Shown here: piece by piece, positions 56,401 to 59,287 of the stretch
Layout of the letters: each line of letters starts with the position of its first letter
Numbering within the stretch: the first letter of the stretch is position 1
Origin: Platerodrilus igneus
Taxonomy: Eukaryota; Arthropoda; Insecta; Coleoptera; Lycidae
Length of the DNA stretch: 64,000 bases
NCBI GenBank assembly: GCA_036346225.1
Contig: JARFIW010001082.1
Span: forward strand, 6,510,001 to 6,574,000
Direction of reading: 5' to 3'
Notes under the pieces: model-generated
Databases searched by the model: none
The model's input: the letters and a program-made list of their open reading frames with translations, nothing else
Told to the model about the DNA's origin: nothing
Made by a program: the position numbers and the translations under genes

Positions 56401-58208
56401 ATTAGTGGTATAAAATTCAGCACATTCATCAAACGAGTGAGAGCTACTAGCAGCTTGGCTTTGTTTATTTCCAGGCAGTTTATTTCTTTTTGCATAATGC
56501 AAAAGCGAGTTTGCAAATAACACATCTGAATATCAATTTCATATTCAATGGGTATTAAATGAAAATATTTACCGTTTTGAGCTTTTGCAAAATCTTCTTC
56601 ATTTAGTTGGAGGCTATAATTGGTATTAGTCTCTGCCTCAAACAGTTCTAATGTAAAACTCATCGCGCCTTCTTATATAATGATTAGAGGATGATAACAT
56701 ATATTTTCTAAACAACGTTACCAGATAAATATTCTATAGAAAATCTCTCTGAATTTGTTTACCTTCTGAAACAAAATAAAAGCTAGGTGCACTAAGGGGG
56801 GGGGTGTAATTTGAATCAGATCAGTTCATTAAGCTTTGCTGATATGGAACAACAAATGCATGATCCAGGTGATCCTGGATCACAACAGATCAGTCCAATG
56901 GAAAACCCTTTAAGGCTCAATTAGAAGGGAATAAAAAATTATGCTGGTAGTTATTGTTCTAAAATCTTAGATGCTAAAAATTAAAGGTATTTATTTTTTG
57001 ATCAAACGACCAATAGTAATGCGCAATGTACAAATTTGTAGGTTTTTTGGACTTCCTTTACAGACGTATAGATGTAAACACTGGGTAACAAGTGGGTTGT
57101 TTAATGCAAATTCAAAAGGTAGATGAATTCAATAAGCGAAAATTATTACTGTAAAATTTCTCAAAAATTTTTAAATCTTTTATAGGTTATACTTGGTGGT
57201 TAAATATGAATTGGTGGGTGTAAATTAAATACCGTAAACTTCAGTAGATACAGATATAAGAAAAAGAGTATCATTAATGATAGTTAACTAACATCAGCAC
57301 CTTCAAACTTACTTAAACAGTTTATTATTTACGCAGCTCACTTGCGTGTGGTCAAAACGAAATAGACTGGATTTCTTCAGACGTGCATGATACACAACTA
57401 CCTCGATATCGTGCATGCAGGGTGTTAGAACTATCCCGACATTTATACAAGTTATATTATGATCAATAATAATTCAACATGTACACAAAGCCGCTTAAAT
57501 GTTGCCAACAAGTTCTAACCTTACACTTAAAAATCTATACCACTTATTAAAATACGTTTTTCAAACCATCCCCTACTTTAAACCTTTGTTTGTTTTCTTT
57601 TCACTTATTTATTTACAATGTTTCAGGATAGGGCAACTCCACTCTTTATTGCTGCTCAAAATGGTCACTATAAAATTTCAGTATACCTATTAGCACATGG
57701 CGCGGAAGCAAATGCAAGACGCACCGATGGAGCTACACCACTATGGATTGCTGCTCAGATGGGTCATGATGATATTGTGATACAATTATTAAAAGCAGGT
57801 GCCCATGTTGACGCTACCAGACATGTATGAAAGTATACGCAATTGTAGGTTATGCATTAAAAATAATTTTTAGGACGGAGCTACTGCCCTTTTTAAGGCG
57901 GCACATAAAGGTCATAGTGCCGTTGTTACAGAATTACTTAAATACAAACCTTCTCTAGGATTGCTATCAGTAAGTTTCTTTATTCATGTATTATTGTGCT
58001 ACTAGTTCTTTTAGAATGGCGAAAGTGCTCTACATGCAGCAGCTCTTTTGGTCATTATAATATAGTTAAACAACTCGTCGAAGCAGGGGCAGATCCAACC
58101 TTAAAAAATCAAGATTCTGTTACATCTATTAATGTAGCTGTTAATCACAAGCAGAATATTATTAGTGATTACTTAAAGAATTGTGCTAATAGAATGAAGC
58201 ATAAATGA
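3033..58208 (+). CDS. ANKRD29: ANKRD29-like ankyrin repeat gene (3' six exons, whole span)
   Basis: Six exons with GT-AG borders join in one frame and encode seven ankyrin repeats. Repeat order and internal signatures match ANKRD29 repeat by repeat: TALFFAAQGG, PLFVACQCGHMDVV, PLWIAAQMGHDDIV, TALFKAAHKGHSAVV, then a shortened repeat ending PSLGLL and a final repeat with EAGADPTLKN. Ankyrin stacks bind proteins; the partner and precise role of ANKRD29 are not known to me. All visible introns are phase 0 and fall between repeats. Intron sizes are 13.1, 6.7, 34.4 kb, 49 bp and 45 bp. The N-terminal exon or exons, including the start codon, must lie upstream of the window; I found no candidate in 1-3032. 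The last exon has an apparent one-base frameshift. The family call is firm; the orthology rests on repeat order recalled from the vertebrate protein. Confidence 0.85.
3132..4865. other. Intron sequence without recognised features
   Basis: AT-rich intron. The open frames at about 3377-3646 and 4589-4834 have no family signature that I recognise and I do not call them genes. Confidence 0.4.
4870..5435 (-). pseudogene. mariner transposase relic with the catalytic core deleted
   Basis: On the minus strand, from high to low coordinates, is a mariner N-terminal DNA-binding region (EIHWQLVEVYEKGVMTEWNV, then EERSGRP), at about 5370-5130. It is followed almost directly by a C-terminal end with FYDAG, SEKCLGRNGDY and EK-stop at about 5075-4955. 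The middle, with the DDD/E catalytic residues, is missing, so this is an internal-deletion remnant. Stops and frame changes are present. The GDY..EK ending is typical of mariner and SETMAR-type transposases. Confidence 0.65.
5436..6097. other. Intron sequence without recognised features
   Basis: Contains a short (AC)n at about 5521-5533. Nothing else is recognised up to the heptanucleotide array. Confidence 0.4.
6098..7975. repeat. Heptanucleotide satellite array (TTTTGCC / TTTTACC / TCTTACC)
   Basis: About 1.9 kb of almost pure 7-mer tandem repeat with successive variant blocks: irregular T-rich entry (6098-6246), TTTTGCC (about 6247-6453), TTTTACC (about 6496-6759), TCTTACC (about 6760-7089), TTTTACC again (about 7090-7600), then diverging units such as CTCTACC and TTCTACC to about 7975. 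The + strand is almost devoid of G after 6500. Since 7 is not a multiple of 3 and no unit creates a stop, all three + frames stay open for hundreds of codons, coding a 7-residue period such as LLPFTFY. This is an arithmetic by-product, not a gene. Confidence 0.95.
7976..9597. other. Intron sequence without recognised features
   Basis: No family signature seen on either strand. Confidence 0.4.
9598..9880 (+). mobile_element. tRNA-derived SINE, copy 1
   Basis: The head looks like a tRNA: GGCTCCGTGGCGAAGGTGG (A-box type) from 9598, and a perfect B box GGTTCGAATCC at 9648-9658. These are internal RNA polymerase III promoter elements. The body of about 200 bp is shared with the copy at 17016, including GTGTGTGAGTGTTGTCACG and TGGCCAATGTAGTACCTTCG. 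The copies end together at GGAAAATC. No protein is encoded. I could not identify a tail, a partner LINE or a target duplication. Confidence 0.85.
9881..11446. other. Intron sequence without recognised features
   Basis: No recognised gene. The stretch at about 10260-10530 is less AT-rich, but I could not assign it to any family. Confidence 0.4.
12080..12490 (+). pseudogene. Transposase N-terminal part (DUF4817/IS630-Tc1-mariner type)
   Basis: The reading frame is broken by stops. Recognisable are a helix-turn-helix style segment (LDQYPDRR, then TNSFIKLRRRSEEQ), a second segment (ISVREIQRNT), and RRMEFC followed by GENDNFPNEIILLDKSGFTN, which aligns with the (LF)TDEA(T/S)F catalytic region of the transposase at 36075. 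The first catalytic Asp-Glu pair is degraded. An RTE insertion follows directly. Confidence 0.6.
12500..13575 (+). pseudogene. RTE-clade reverse transcriptase fragment
   Basis: RTE elements are non-LTR retrotransposons that copy themselves with an endonuclease plus reverse transcriptase. Here an RT segment at 12749-13018 reads MKNNKILGIDKVQAETLK, then VTERLFQLVSYMYETGEIPK, FRTISLTAHVSKI and NKFGFR, ending in a stop. Remnants of the C-terminal part follow to about 13560 (GRCRPRLNYFTQIVKDVG type). Several frameshifts; no YADD box survives in frame. 5'-truncated. Confidence 0.75.
13580..14340 (+). mobile_element. RTE 3' end, second copy with associated tail sequence
   Basis: About 13590-13800 holds a tail-like sequence found inverted three times at 24.9-25.65 kb. 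It is followed by an RTE C-terminal region, best seen at 14089-14295: WKTVKNMRDRMIGHILRH, then RNILEAE, GRDRPRLDY, QIVEDVGC and a stop. It ends with the shared ACGCATCCAACTAGTTTTAGG motif. Confidence 0.7.
14400..14580 (+). mobile_element. RTE 3' end, third short copy
   Basis: Only the last 170 bp: a RGRPRLDYSTQI-like segment, the motif TACGCATCCAACCAGTTTT, then GATGATGATGA. Short terminal tandem repeats such as GATGA are usual at RTE 3' ends. Confidence 0.65.
14650..15092 (+). pseudogene. Transposase C-terminal part (same element as 12080-12490)
   Basis: Decayed frame with ILQNNIEDLLDEL, QDSATAHNSKVVTDL (second catalytic Asp region), and after a frame change PVPWPPRPFVQTP-like and a helical tail ending NNGQVFEQ-stop. 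This parallels the end GRHFEHL-stop of the transposase near 37130. The third catalytic residue region is not preserved in one frame. Confidence 0.6.
15541..16275. other. Intron sequence upstream of ankyrin exon
   Basis: AT-rich, nothing recognised apart from the splice acceptor just before 16276. Confidence 0.4.
16276..16374 (+). CDS. ANKRD29: ANKRD29-like exon, ankyrin repeat
   Basis: A 99-nt phase-0 exon between TTTCAG (ending 16275) and GTAAGT (16375). It encodes one 33-residue repeat starting TGTTALFFAAQGGF and ending IQYKAPIDSSSV. The TALFFAAQ core is the same as in the matching vertebrate ANKRD29 repeat. It is isolated by a 13.1-kb intron upstream and a 6.7-kb intron downstream, both full of mobile elements. 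Confidence 0.88.
16670..16990 (-). pseudogene. Ty3/gypsy integrase fragment
   Basis: On the minus strand from 16918: KHGSPHMILSDGVNVFKSK (second catalytic Asp in LSD), VTQLLKIMG, TSSYHAATYGLTECFN (the place of the catalytic Glu region YHPQTDGLVERFN), then LSM. About 85 codons remain, with degraded key motifs. It is not part of the gypsy element at 37-46 kb. Confidence 0.75.
17016..17300 (+). mobile_element. tRNA-derived SINE, copy 2
   Basis: Same family as 9598-9880. The A-box region GGCTCCGTGGCGTAGTGGC at 17016 is closer to the TRGCNNAGYNGG consensus than in copy 1. The B box is GGTTCAAATCC at 17065-17075. The body and the 3' limit GGAAAATC match copy 1 almost throughout. Confidence 0.85.
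17592..20487 (+). pseudogene. copia gag-pol remnant
   Basis: In order: a zinc-knuckle remnant (YHIGKNCPK, about 17620-17670; one Cys replaced); protease DSGATDHM at 17796; the pre-integrase LWNSRLGHPN and CDLC (about 18180-18290); integrase core with MHSDVLGP, LRCDNGGEY and SPEQNGVVERLNQ, so all three catalytic acids are visible (18340-18700); reverse transcriptase start (VFKKKHSQDGQTINYKARL, HIDVNCAYLNAE; 19500-19740). The central RT with the YVDD box is deleted: the frame passes directly to PISTPIE and IGSPIYLLTDTRPDIAFAV. RNase H has KQRCVVLSTAEAEFIAL (20140-20200) and ends near 20487. Several frameshifts and at least one stop (near 20062) disable it. Confidence 0.85.
20507..22545 (+). repeat. 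copia 3' LTR with insertion
   Basis: Begins TGTCAATTGTGGAACGC right after a polypurine tract. The LTR is continuous across the foldback insertion: 20507-20596, then from 22414. The downstream part includes an AATAAAG polyadenylation-like signal at about 22513. Without a 5' LTR for comparison the right boundary is approximate. Confidence 0.7.
20597..22404. mobile_element. Foldback transposon (giant TIRs of ~147-bp tandem units, 9-bp TSD)
   Basis: The ends are perfect inverted copies (AGGTGCGTGAAGTTAGC at left; its reverse complement at right). It is flanked by the 9-bp direct repeat GTTTTGTGG at 20588-20596 and 22405-22413. The left arm (20597 to about 21424) has about six direct copies of a 139-149-bp unit; the right arm (to 22404) has about seven inverted copies. 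Unit marks are GTAGGCAGGAATAATTGTAG, TTAGTGCTCTTTAGTGCCC and CCGCCAACTTCACGC. There is no coding sequence. TIRs made of tandem repeats plus a 9-bp duplication are hallmarks of Drosophila FB elements, which are MULE-related; family membership here is inference. Confidence 0.88.
22546..23122. other. Intron sequence upstream of ankyrin exon
   Basis: Nothing recognised before the splice acceptor. Confidence 0.4.
23123..23221 (+). CDS. ANKRD29: ANKRD29-like exon, ankyrin repeat
   Basis: A 99-nt phase-0 exon after TTTTTATAG and before GTAAAC. It encodes one repeat beginning DGGSPLFVACQCGHMDVV and ending EKGANVNSHMK. The donor GTAAAC is a weaker match to consensus than the GTAAGT of the previous exons. 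It is followed by a 34.4-kb intron. Confidence 0.88.
23222..24360. other. Intron sequence without recognised features
   Basis: A more GC-rich patch at about 23900-23980 and the open frame near 24092-24307 were examined but give no family match. Confidence 0.35.
24365..26060 (-). repeat. Tandem array of RTE 3'-end pieces
   Basis: Two longer RTE 3' ends (about 24365-24880 and 25665-26060) flank three copies of a tail-like sequence (about 24880-25060, 25150-25370, 25470-25660). Short pieces of the RTE end (GGTTGGATGCGTACCTTCAT-like) lie between the copies. In the second long piece, at 25890-25702 on the minus strand, WKTVQDKRDRMIG, RNILEAEIG, GRPRLDY and IVKDVGCGNFR can be read. The spacing between like copies is roughly 310 bp. 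No intact coding region. Confidence 0.7.
26061..27568. other. Intron sequence without recognised features
   Basis: A less AT-rich patch at about 26460-26590 carries short open frames on both strands without a recognisable family. Confidence 0.35.
27569..27670. repeat. Compound microsatellite (TA)n(CA)n
   Basis: Alternating TA at 27569-27603 passes into a CA-rich run up to about 27669. Confidence 0.95.
27671..28151. other. Intron sequence without recognised features
   Basis: Nothing recognised. Confidence 0.4.
28152..28203. repeat. (TA)n microsatellite
   Basis: About 26 uninterrupted TA units. The tyrosine-isoleucine open frames on the minus strand are by-products. Confidence 0.95.
28204..29413. 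other. Intron sequence without recognised features
   Basis: Nothing recognised. Confidence 0.4.
29414..29477. repeat. (TA)n microsatellite
   Basis: About 32 TA units, flanked by unique sequence. Confidence 0.95.
29573..29822 (+). pseudogene. Unrecognised degraded coding-like stretch
   Basis: An open frame starts ATG at 29573, reads MNKIKIKSQTPNDG and MTLMEDILLGESSPETSE, and meets TGA near 29732. A coding-like frame continues beyond (FENIHVAYKDDIYKDPYHR). The composition, rich in Glu, Ser and Asp, looks protein-like rather than random. I do not recognise a family; a decayed mobile-element gene is most likely. Low certainty. Confidence 0.25.
29823..31380. other. Intron sequence without recognised features
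   Basis: No gene or element recognised on either strand. Confidence 0.4.
31398..31905. repeat. Possible MITE with short inverted ends and internal hairpin
   Basis: TTTTCCGACGACCAC near 31410-31425 is matched inverted as GTGGTCGTCGGAAAA at about 31888-31902. Inside, 31492-31535 is a near-perfect hairpin (ATATCACTCTAGTGTTGAAA and its complement). Boundaries and target duplication were not found. Confidence 0.4.
31899..32040. repeat. Hairpin MITE
   Basis: A 140-bp near-perfect palindrome: AATAGTGTACAGTACTCGCG, then GTGGAAAGTGACATTTCACAC, then GTCGCACGAG, all mirrored in the right arm around GCTGACGT at about 31955. It abuts or overlaps the inverted end at 31888-31905. Confidence 0.65.
32041..33224. 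other. Intron sequence without recognised genes
   Basis: A purine tract AAAAAAGGGGGAATG followed by TGCTACG at 32746-32767 resembles a polypurine tract next to an LTR, but no element could be built around it. Confidence 0.35.
33225..34850 (-). pseudogene. RTE retrotransposon, 5' half: endonuclease, linker, RT start
   Basis: Read on the minus strand from 34850: about 190 bp of leader, then an apurinic-type endonuclease at 34660-34172 with VYMPTSSYSDEEVE, GDFNAVVGE (Asp/Asn active-site motif), GLGTRNDR, RRRYTWKMPGD and QIDYIL. A linker follows (34043-33816: LEKLKDKDIQEEFEKKSNEL, KKPWIT) and another segment (33687-33454: KTDEAYKLIRINFRDIK, ENIGNLY). It ends with the RT start GLKNGKAPGTDKVQ near 33440-33400 and stops at the FRTISL-equivalent near 33225. 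The endonuclease frame runs 162 codons without a break. The rest of the RT is absent. Endonuclease motifs (QIDYIL) and the CFDP2-like layout indicate the RTE clade. Confidence 0.8.
34855..35241 (+). mobile_element. hAT element, 3' end (ZMYM1-like transposase C-terminus)
   Basis: The open frame 34880-35008 reads MGQKRLSDLSIIDIENDILE and a short tail. It resembles the end of the hAT dimerisation domain in ZMYM1-type transposases (QERLSGLALLSI..). The 3' end at 35241 reads CTAGGAACGGCCCTG, i.e. an inverted CAGGGCCGTTCCTAG, a terminal repeat typical of hAT elements. The upstream transposase is missing and the RTE fragment starts right next to it, so the RTE may have inserted into this element. 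Confidence 0.6.
35533..35863. repeat. Left TIR of the Tc1/mariner-type element
   Basis: 331 bp, imperfectly inverted relative to 37131-37219 plus 46511-46756. Examples: CAAAATTGAAAAG at its inner end vs CTTTTCAATTTTG at 37131; CAGGGTG at its outer end vs CACCCTG at 46750-46756. Confidence 0.88.
36075..37130 (+). pseudogene. Transposase (IS630-Tc1-mariner superfamily, DUF4817 N-terminus)
   Basis: Cuts and joins its own element at TA sites. It starts at ATG 36075 (MSYSNLEAFDMLMVLGECR), with an N-terminal DUF4817 helix-turn-helix (YAERYPHRAHQSFTVFRRL) and a second one (SMKSLARDSGISQYSVCRIL). Catalytic residues: WTDEASF (about 36532-36552), MWFQQDGCPVH (about 36796-36828) and WPPRSPDCTHLDFFLWG (about 36901-36950). 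The end is GRHFEHL-stop at 37130. The total is about 350 codons, normal for the family. Two frame changes, near 36600 and near 36900, break it. With all acidic motifs intact, it has decayed little or is affected by sequence errors. Confidence 0.88.
37131..37219. repeat. Right TIR, inner part, of the Tc1/mariner-type element
   Basis: Complement of the inner 90 bp of the left TIR. Cut at AAATAATTT by the gypsy insertion. The outer part resumes at 46511. Confidence 0.85.
37220..38931 (+). repeat. 5' LTR of the gypsy element
   Basis: 1712 bp, from TGTAACAATTTTATT to AAAATCGTTACA. From 37375 (TGTATTCCACAGCC) it is nearly identical to the 3' LTR. The first 155 bp have no counterpart at the 3' end. 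Confidence 0.9.
38933..38950 (+). promoter_or_regulatory. Primer binding site
   Basis: TGGCGCCGGCAACGTTTG, one base after the LTR end CGTTACA. TGGCGCC fits the 3' end of a lysine-type tRNA primer; the rest diverges, so the tRNA identity is tentative. Confidence 0.7.
39372..40733 (+). CDS. gag: gypsy Gag polyprotein
   Basis: An intact 453-codon frame, the only complete gene of the element. Gag packages the element RNA in cytoplasmic particles. The central part (residues about 170-330) resembles retrotransposon Gag (WPVKFSGDPKQLYSFLDRV, ALVWFRTVKNTLRDW, RLREDFLPG). The C-terminus has one proper zinc knuckle, CWNCSRSGHWFRDC (C-X2-C-X4-H-X4-C), and a second with Val in the His position (CFGCGRKGVKATSC). 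It ends KNQ-stop. Pol begins in the -1 frame and overlaps the last codons, compatible with -1 ribosomal frameshifting. Confidence 0.9.
   Translation: MSEKFQIVCLLKEELEYELRIRGVVSERPVLEKRKILGRLLAKEIDKPGCLIDLSCYEVDFATESKEISVSVESVRNVVSEFEGDSSGSIFRRACSRLNHLSGRVKRMKIPSINSEEAIKFRNETVATILTLEAELYDKTNKSTESTYLDRSVVVSPSVANAPIHSTSYVTPSVLIGSWPVKFSGDPKQLYSFLDRVSDLAQSRKVSDADLFGSACELFVGDALVWFRTVKNTLRDWNSLLERLREDFLPGSSDYDIWEKIRNRRQGKDERIILFVAHMQTLFSRLTNEPAEVTKVKMIRRNLVPEYISALALSDIQDLSTLVNLGKRLEEASLMKLNLVLASSSKPNKICNPSKHLFENKHPGLNEKVCAVKSRVFQNKLVNPQVTVADKSSSESSVCNFFSPDKRNNFVCWNCSRSGHWFRDCRATKKIFCFGCGRKGVKATSCPQCSKNQ
40706..44020 (+). pseudogene. pol: gypsy Pol, many frameshifts
   Basis: Encodes protease, RT, RNase H and integrase. 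Landmarks in order: LLDSGCTTSVVG (protease active site, about 40965-41000); VIEPCTSPWSSPVLLVKK (41549-41602), SSLDLRKSFWQI, FTCMPFGLKNAAQ and YLDDII (RT active site, about 41917-41934); FIGMCSWYRRFIKNFS, FIVECDASNTGLGAVLIQ and VTDH (RNase H region, 42155-42580); CHDPPSAGHFG with CRKCLVC (HHCC zinc finger, 42945-43070); LDLMGPFPRSKRGHKW, CDNGPQ and VERINKTVGTAI (integrase catalytic acids, 43150-43470). It ends DDPDD-stop at 44018-44020. About ten one- or two-base frame changes break it, although all catalytic residues can be seen. Confidence 0.88.
44505..44880. repeat. 81-bp tandem repeat before the 3' LTR
   Basis: About four units marked by GTTAAGTAACCTTATGGTTA and AATAAAGTGATAAT, at 44521, 44602, 44683 and 44764 (units spaced 81 bp; the last is diverged). 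81 is divisible by 3, so the complement gives an open frame with a 27-residue period; I do not regard it as a gene. Confidence 0.85.
44935..46506 (+). repeat. 3' LTR of the gypsy element, lacking its first 155 bp
   Basis: 1572 bp from TGTATTCCACAGCC to CGTTACA, preceded by a weak purine stretch AGAGAGA. Relative to the 5' LTR there are roughly eight substitutions, one 15- to 17-bp local duplication (GACTTACAAACTAC at about 45177-45200), and about nine 1- to 2-base indels, mostly in homopolymers. Confidence 0.9.
46507..46756. repeat. Right TIR, outer part, of the Tc1/mariner-type element
   Basis: Starts with the 4-bp duplication ATTT, then continues the right TIR (TTCTACAAAACTTATTC; inverted in the left TIR) to the end CACCCTG. 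Confidence 0.88.
46759..48372. other. Intron sequence without recognised features
   Basis: AT-rich. The open frame at 48041-48277 has no recognised family. Confidence 0.4.
48374..49750. mobile_element. Unclassified element with ~0.45-0.5 kb inverted arms
   Basis: The left arm about 48374-48893 (from TACAAATACAGGTCTTCTGT) is mirrored by the right arm about 49311-49750 (ending CAGAAGACCTGTATTTGTA). Between them, about 48990-49260, is a third, diverged copy in the orientation of the right arm. Shared blocks: CTCACTCATTTTACATGTAAA, ATAAGGACGATTTGTGGAGG, TTTGGTATCAA, TTTTTCTCAGCTACC. No protein is recognised. Related sequence at 59288-60110 shows that the unit is dispersed. Confidence 0.75.
50171..50305. 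repeat. GC-cored hairpin (MITE-like)
   Basis: Imperfect palindrome: TTGTGTATTAAGAGCGGAAAG .. GAGACAGAATTTTGCCCGCGC at left is matched by GCGCGGGGAATCTGTC .. CTTTCCGTTCGAATTGCACACAA at right, around GACGCGTAGCG. The core is clearly GC-rich in an AT-rich region. Confidence 0.55.
50306..51904. other. Intron sequence without recognised features
   Basis: Nothing recognised on either strand. Confidence 0.4.
51905..52235 (+). mobile_element. RTE 3' end fragment
   Basis: Matches the C-terminal coding and 3' end of the RTE pieces near 13-14 kb: GGACAGACAAAGTTAA, TGTAGACCTAAATCAG, TTAGTTCAGAATAGAAAATA, GGTACGCGTCTAACCAGTT, ending GACTGAAGACGTAACGATGATGA. No open frame remains. Confidence 0.75.
52236..53510. 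other. Intron sequence without recognised genes
   Basis: Contains a run of 11 C at 53338-53348. The open frames at 52796-53131 have no recognised family. Confidence 0.4.
53515..53740 (+). pseudogene. C2H2 zinc-finger fragment
   Basis: The first frame reads VKCEECASEFTQKK (Cys pair of a C2H2 finger; no His pair recognisable). After a frame change comes FKCTRCNKLFLSKFTLRKYE and then IRMHKS, a finger with Cys-X2-Cys and the last His; the first His is replaced by Tyr. A gene scrap, possibly carried by the neighbouring Harbinger elements. Confidence 0.5.
53765..54376 (+). mobile_element. PIF/Harbinger deletion derivative (612 bp)
   Basis: The 21-bp TIRs begin AGCTGCATTTCTAATCACTT and end with the complement AAGTGATTAGAAATGCAGCT. 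Flanked by TTA at 53762-53764 and 54377-54379, the 3-bp target duplication of Harbinger elements. Inside, 54130-54240 codes for a HARBI1-like N-terminal piece (FGIHPIFMVRKTQEIYENLL, then EARLSDPLIFL); the catalytic region is gone. Confidence 0.85.
54457..54555. repeat. Partial copy of the 622-940 MITE
   Basis: GGTTACTGTTAGAAATAGAT, then ATTAAAAAACACAAATCACTT, then CGCATATCAGAACAGT and CTAAAACTATTG, matching the left arm and centre of the MITE at 622-940. The right arm is missing. Confidence 0.75.
54568..55507 (+). pseudogene. PIF/Harbinger transposase (HARBI1-like)
   Basis: DDE endonuclease of the Harbinger group (DDE_Tnp_4). N-terminal part at 54568-54795; DNA-binding remnants near 54940-54990; then from about 55070 VLTQAVVTADKQFIDVYCWE and PGSIHNAPYR, LVGDSIYPSLGCLVSPFKD (second catalytic Asp), SLFNYRLSSTRMVV, stop, HAFGLLKGRFRILKHI, MACCVLHNICF. 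The stop TAA at 55340-55342 replaces the codon of the catalytic Glu in the usual VEHAFG. The first catalytic Asp region is not visible. Several other stops. A different family from the 53765-54376 element. Confidence 0.85.
55735..56663 (-). pseudogene. Harbinger partner protein (Myb/SANT-like)
   Basis: Harbinger elements need a second protein, a Myb/SANT DNA-binding protein that brings the transposase to the ends. On the minus strand: a start region MSFTLELFEAETNTNYSLQL (from 56663), acidic and serine-rich segments, an interrupted SANT-type part (KHLDELAHAIKRKHV; SAGYNVMYC; KWKNLLRSYK; ILGEKPSNSS) at about 56270-56040, and a basic coiled tail (RKRKRAND, KEEYKRQQERFVQRADL, KKLALFEKFV) to 55735. 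It is tail-to-tail with the transposase at 54568-55507, the common Harbinger layout. Stops and frame changes show decay. Confidence 0.65.
56796..57626. other. End of the large intron
   Basis: Begins with a run of 9 G (56796-56804); CAGATCAGTTCATTAA at about 56817 also occurs near 53262, on the far side of the Harbinger block. Otherwise nothing recognised up to the acceptor at 57626. Confidence 0.4.
57627..57824 (+). CDS. ANKRD29: ANKRD29-like exon, two ankyrin repeats
   Basis: A 198-nt exon, twice the 99-nt unit, encoding two consecutive 33-residue repeats: one starting DRATPLFIAAQNGHY, one starting DGATPLWIAAQMGHDDIV. The acceptor is TTTCAG at 57621-57626 and the donor is GTATGA. The double size suggests loss of the intron between two single-repeat exons. 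It lies only 49 bp from the next exon. Confidence 0.9.
57874..57969 (+). CDS. ANKRD29: ANKRD29-like exon, short ankyrin repeat
   Basis: A 96-nt exon (32 codons) starting DGATALFKAAHKGHSAVV and ending PSLGLLS, between TTTTTAG and GTAAGT. One residue shorter than the usual unit. The matching ANKRD29 repeat also ends in a short PTLGIL-type tail instead of GAD, which supports the orthology. Flanking introns are 49 and 45 bp. Confidence 0.9.
58015..58208 (+). CDS. ANKRD29: ANKRD29-like terminal exon with apparent frameshift
   Basis: Begins NGESALHAAAL in the expected frame after TTTTAG. The frame then changes at the T run 58046-58049: the continuation (GHYNIVKQLVEAGADPTLKN, then a C-terminal tail ending RMKHK and TGA at 58206-58208) reads in another phase. 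In the original frame a TAG follows within six codons of the T run. Both sides of the break match the same ankyrin repeat, so the break is inside the exon and is not a wrong splice choice. A one-base loss in the T run accounts for it; this may be a real mutation or a homopolymer assembly error. Confidence 0.85.
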
Positions 58209-58210
58209 CA

Positions 58211-59285
58211 TAGGATCAAACACATTAGTTCCTACCATCACGTTGGCCAATTGTAAATTCAGAACTGACTGTAGTATTATGTGCCTTTCTTCCGGTATGC
58301 AACTGATGTATAATATCTTTATATTTATTACGTTATCATTTAAATTTTATTAATCTTGGAGGGCGTGTTTTTAGACACGTATCCAACAAATCACTTCGTC
58401 TTCATCTTAAGACTGATTCCAAATGGTGTTGAAGCAAGAAACTTTTATTAACACTGATAGAGATTTTGGCCTTGTAAAATAGCAAATTGACAATATGCCT
58501 TGTTATATAATTTTATATATACTAGTAATTTTTAATACAAACAAATATTTATTTAAGTGAAATTTATCTATTTATTGTTATGTACCCCGGTATTTGGTAT
58601 TTAAAATAAATAACTCTTTAGTACAATGTTATTACTTATTAATAAAAGTTTTGTAATTATATGTGTACTCATTAGTTATTTTTAGTTTATTCATAAATAT
58701 GTATTTCGTATTCCAATCAAGTTGAACAAAAACGGTTGATAACATACTTATATTGAACGATCATTGAACTTTATAACTAACGCTAAATTGTGTTATAATT
58801 AATTTGAACGAATAATTAACTAAAACTATAACAAATGCGTATAATAAGAATCTTAGAACTGTCGTTTCGTTAAACACCTTACGCTGAAAGTTACATAGCT
58901 TGTAAGGGATTTGCAGCGATTTGTCTTAGATGTGTAAAACTTTGATTGTAAGAGACTATACAGCGTTTTGGGTGCAAAACATGCATGTTGAATTTGTCAG
59001 GCTTTAGAATTTGTAATATGACATTAAATTTACTCTGTGTAATTTCGTAGGACAATGATATGAGAAACAAGGCAGAAGCACTTACCTCTGCCAAGGCTAG
59101 CTACTTGTTACACGTACTCTGTGCTTGCTACTAAAATTCTCATCCAAAGTTGAGAGCACAGAGTTCTCCGGATCGACAGGGTTCATCGATCTTTACTGCA
59201 CGAACCAATAGAACAGTAGTAGGAGGAGGACAGGGTTCCTGCCGCCACATTTGCACCAGCATCCACATTTGCTCCCTCATCTGGA
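58211..59285. other. 3' UTR and downstream spacer of the ankyrin gene
   Basis: The likely 3' UTR runs to about 58665. No gene recognised after it; a weakly GC-richer patch at 59150-59285 has no family match. Confidence 0.4.
58605..58646 (+). promoter_or_regulatory. Candidate polyadenylation signals of the ankyrin gene
   Basis: AATAAA occurs at 58605-58610 and again at 58641-58646, about 400 nt after the stop codon. No coding sequence intervenes. These are plausible 3'-end signals, but AATAAA is common by chance in DNA this AT-rich. Confidence 0.4.
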
Positions 59286-59287
59286 TC

